A stretch of 64,000 nucleotides of DNA from Lactarius indigo (taxonomy: Eukaryota; Basidiomycota; Agaricomycetes; Russulales; Russulaceae). A program made the translations under genes and the position numbers. Positions 61,701 through 64,000 of this stretch are shown here, piece by piece. The stretch lies in the NCBI GenBank assembly GCA_025766275.1, contig JAFKAC010000002.1, forward strand, positions 2,480,001 through 2,544,000, in the 5' to 3' direction. Position 1 is the stretch's first letter, and each line of letters begins with the position of its first letter. The notes under the pieces are model-generated. The model was not told where the DNA came from and ran no database searches. It saw only the letters and a list, made by a program, of their open reading frames with translations.

Positions 61701-63330
61701 CTCCGAAATTTCGGTATTAATACCCCACAGTGATGCCTCGGCATACCACACTATGGTTGGCCGTCTCCCCACTCCTTCCCCATGAATTAGCGTACGCTCA
61801 TCATTCGTACGAAAGCAAATAACTATTCTCGCAACGTATGACACAAAATTGGGGGCTGGAGCCGAACGCAGTTTGTCGCACAGCAGCAGAGTGCCCGTGT
61901 CTTTACCAGTGGCCGTCAATGTTCAAGATTTTTTTCGAGGCGAGAGGTTAGGATCTTCTATGCTATTTCGGTCATTTACTACTTTCTTACATATTTCCCA
62001 TACTTTTAAGTCTCTTTTCGAGGTTCACAATATCAGCGACTGCGCAGCATTACGTCCGCGTATCTTCGGCTACGTTAGAAAGTGTCAATGAAGACAAGGG
62101 GCCTTCCATCTTTGGCACACTCTCACAAACGCGCGAGATTATTGTTCGTCTCCTGATGTGTGGTATGGCCTCAACACTCATGTTCTGTTAGACTATCACC
62201 CCTGCGCACCCTGCGCACTTTTTATTTGAGCTTGTCTCACGATACGGCCGAGGTTAGATTCGCGAGGCATATCATACTTGGACAGGACTGACTTACATTA
62301 GTTCTCGATCCCTTGAGCCTATGCATCAAGTATCGAATGCTGCGAGATGGTGGGGACGCATCGCACTCAAGTGTACTTTTCTGACCTTGACCACCAGAGG
62401 TCGAAGCTGTACTCGACAAAGTTGTCGACGAAGCTCTCAACGATTTCCCCGAACATCACTCTAGTCGCAGTCTTTTGATCGCCCACGCCATCAAGGCCCT
62501 CGAATGTGATTCGGGCTGGGTCGAGCCTTATATTGTTACTGGTGAGCTTAGGGTTCCCGAACTTGGCGAAGACAGTTCCCCGAAGGAAGTTATATCCCGA
62601 ATCCGAGAGGCAGGTTATCCCACGCATTACGGAAAAATCGATTCTCATAATTCCGCAGTTGCTGGCAATGGGCAAACCCACTGACACGAGTGACGCTTCG
62701 TGGTGGGAGATCCGCATTCAAGTCGACGTACCACTTATGGAGGCCAGTAGCAAGTATTCAGATAGCGTCTTATAAAATCTTACGCTTTTTGTGGCTTCGC
62801 AGATACTTGCAGCCGTGCGACTACGCATACTGGCGACACCGTATTTGGATTTGGAAGATTCAAATCAATTGCCTCCACTATACGCTGGGCAGCCTATTCC
62901 AGTTCTGCTGTCGATTCAAACCTCCTTTCACTGGGGCACAAAACAGGACATAAACCGTACATCGCATCAAATGCGATTCAACATTGAAGAGATGGTGCGA
63001 GATTGGCTTATAAGTGGTCGAAAACGAGGGGACTTCGAAGCAAAGGTATGTACGAGTTTTTGTATGACTGTGGTCACTGAACTAAGGAACTGCCAAAAGG
63101 ACGGGTCGGTTTTCACCGTTCCAATAACGCTAATTGCTTTGCACCACGGGGAGCTATCGCTACCCAAAGTGACGATTTCTTCACTACCCACGGTTGGGGA
63201 GACATCCATGATGGGATCATTACCCAGTACCGAAACCCACCAGGTGCATGGAGCAGAGAAAGTCCTTATTCTTCCCAGAGGTGGTCGAAGTACCTTTATA
63301 GTTGGGATGGGAGAGGGAGCGTCGGACTGA
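58760..63330 (+). CDS. TRS130: TRAPPII complex subunit Trs130 (TRAPPC10)
   Basis: Large TRAPPII-specific subunit, acting in Golgi/endosome traffic through Ypt31-type Rabs. The ATG at 58760 opens MTMSAQRVVVTYSAPQPFLS, then WKQLYSALLEQLPLRNIHWK, IRTIQELEVQLVPLD, DSDTYKATAKKQIKDWQTSL, HRKSQEWIIVHILRSDTRNA and CVQLAWPVAKDNPAAWAELL. ESLAASFEGMNLFEDALRCH, DELELSFAHVLREKNLSWFG, YFIESWTYSSALSALEQADT and FELARNQ follow, and NAELLKCLGDQSTYYDLYIK with LTNRAIEAYVKAGRRKFALR is the conserved middle. The C-terminal half has beta-sandwich segments (LPANEVYLSLSGRDSERLRF, FSTGRNYVSKAKLKLTGPPD, VQDFFRGERL) and ends VLILPRGGRSTFIVGMGEGA. More than fifteen introns; some exon ends are approximate. Confidence 0.86.
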
Positions 63331-63586
63331 CTGCATAATTTATGATAAAATATTCGATTTGACTGGTGGTGCGGTCACGTAGTAGATACTGTCGAACTCC
63401 TGACCTTTTCAAAATAAGCACTAAATACTTTCTCTAGCCCCAACAACACATCGTAGTCGTAGACCAGAGTGGTATTTTTTTCCTTTATAAATTGAGGAAG
63501 GGATATTAGGTTAGTTACATTGCAGATTTTGGAGTTATCAATGGTTATCGCCTTTGTCACCTGCAGAATACCCTGATCTTGCTGTA

Positions 63587-64000
63587 ATGCCGAAACTGGT
63601 GGAACAAAGCACAAGCGCGGACTCGGGCACGACATCGAAGCCAAAGCCGTCGTTCAACTCACTCGGGCTTATAGAACCCCTTTTGGAGGCTATCGAACAG
63701 CTTAATTACAAAGCTCCGACTGATATTCAGGCCGAAGCACTCCCCTCTGCTCTCGCGGGCCGAGACATCATCGGTGTCGCCTCTACTGGCTCCGGAAAGA
63801 CGGCAGCCTTTGCCCTTCCCATCCTTCAGAAATTATGGGATAGTCCAAAAGGATTACTTCGCATGCGTACTTGCACCCACACGCGAGCTAGCGTACCAGA
63901 TATCTCAACAGTTCGAAGCACTTGGTTCAGCTATGGGCGTGCGCTGCACGGTCCTCGTGGGTGGAATGGACATGGTAACGCAGTCGATCGCTCTGGCCAA
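63587..64000 (+). CDS. RRP3: DEAD-box RNA helicase Rrp3 (partial, runs off the window)
   Basis: ATP-dependent helicase needed for 18S rRNA maturation (DDX47 family). The ATG at 63587 opens [20 protein letters not shown]. The Q motif region is [20 protein letters not shown] and [20 protein letters not shown]; Walker A is [20 protein letters not shown]. One extra base at about 63857 breaks the frame before [20 protein letters not shown] (motif Ia), which then continues into [20 protein letters not shown] and TQSIALA at the window end. Truncated by the window edge. Confidence 0.9.
   Translation, partial: MPKLVEQSTSADSGTTSKPKPSFNSLGLIEPLLEAIEQLNYKAPTDIQAEALPSALAGRDIIGVASTGSGKTAAFALPILQKLWDSPKGLLRMRTCTHTRASVPDISTVRSTWFSYGRALHGPRGWNGHGNAVDRSGQ

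Noticed and set aside
63375..63644. Minus-strand frame of 89 codons overlapping the start of RRP3
   Set aside because: It overlaps the RRP3 promoter and first codons on the opposite strand and shows no recognised motif; likely chance.

Overview
The window is nuclear DNA of a filamentous fungus, most likely a basidiomycete of the Agaricomycotina. The evidence is a dense gene layout on both strands, many introns of about 45-60 nt with GTNNGT donors and YAG acceptors, and protein sequences that look basidiomycete in style (Ser/Pro-rich disordered extensions, a DUF3074 protein, an agaricomycete-type repeated-family remnant). No bacterial, viral or organellar block, CRISPR array, rRNA or convincing tRNA was seen. 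About 31 gene models can be supported. Most coordinates below run from start codon to stop codon and include introns.

Layout, left to right: GPI14 (-), SAR1 (-), a 2.9 kb stretch with no confident gene, ATG15 lipase (+), guanine deaminase (-), a conserved hypothetical (+), mRNA guanylyltransferase CEG1 (-), SKP1 (-), mitochondrial ribosomal protein bL27m (+), a DUF3074 protein (+), a FluG-type glutamine synthetase (-), a WD40 protein (+), a Tim17-like membrane protein (-), UTP21 (-), SRP receptor beta (+), a membrane protein (+), phosphopantetheine adenylyltransferase (+), a decayed Tc1/mariner element, a DHHC palmitoyltransferase of ERF2 type (+), a Zn2Cys6 transcription factor (+), a LIM-domain protein (+), a Sac2-like phosphoinositide phosphatase (-), proteasome beta5 (-), UBC9 (+), SNU13 (-), a retropepsin-like hypothetical (+), a membrane protein (+), a pseudogene and duplication zone at 49.6-51.7 kb, an IST1 plus TBC gene (+), PIG-H/GPI15 (-), ALG3 (+), TRS130 (+) and the start of the DEAD-box helicase RRP3 (+).

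The content is mostly core eukaryotic housekeeping. Secretory and membrane traffic is strongly represented (SAR1, SRP receptor beta, TRS130, ERF2, Sac phosphatase, IST1-TBC, ATG15). So are ER glycosylation steps (GPI14, GPI15, ALG3), ribosome and RNA biogenesis (UTP21, SNU13, RRP3, CEG1) and ubiquitin/proteasome functions (SKP1, UBC9, PRE2). Neighbouring genes often diverge from intergenic gaps of only 60-200 bp, so shared bidirectional promoters are likely. The only accessory zones are the Tc1/mariner relic (28.5-29.5 kb) and the pseudogene/duplication zone (49.6-51.7 kb).

Three points stand out. First, an IST1 domain reads by a phase-compatible intron into a TBC domain whose Gln-finger position is not conserved. 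Second, a retropepsin-like domain has Lys where the catalytic Asp would sit. Third, at least eight single-base (+1) frame breaks fall inside otherwise conserved genes; they are more likely uncorrected sequencing insertions than biology, but they affect how every model here should be used.
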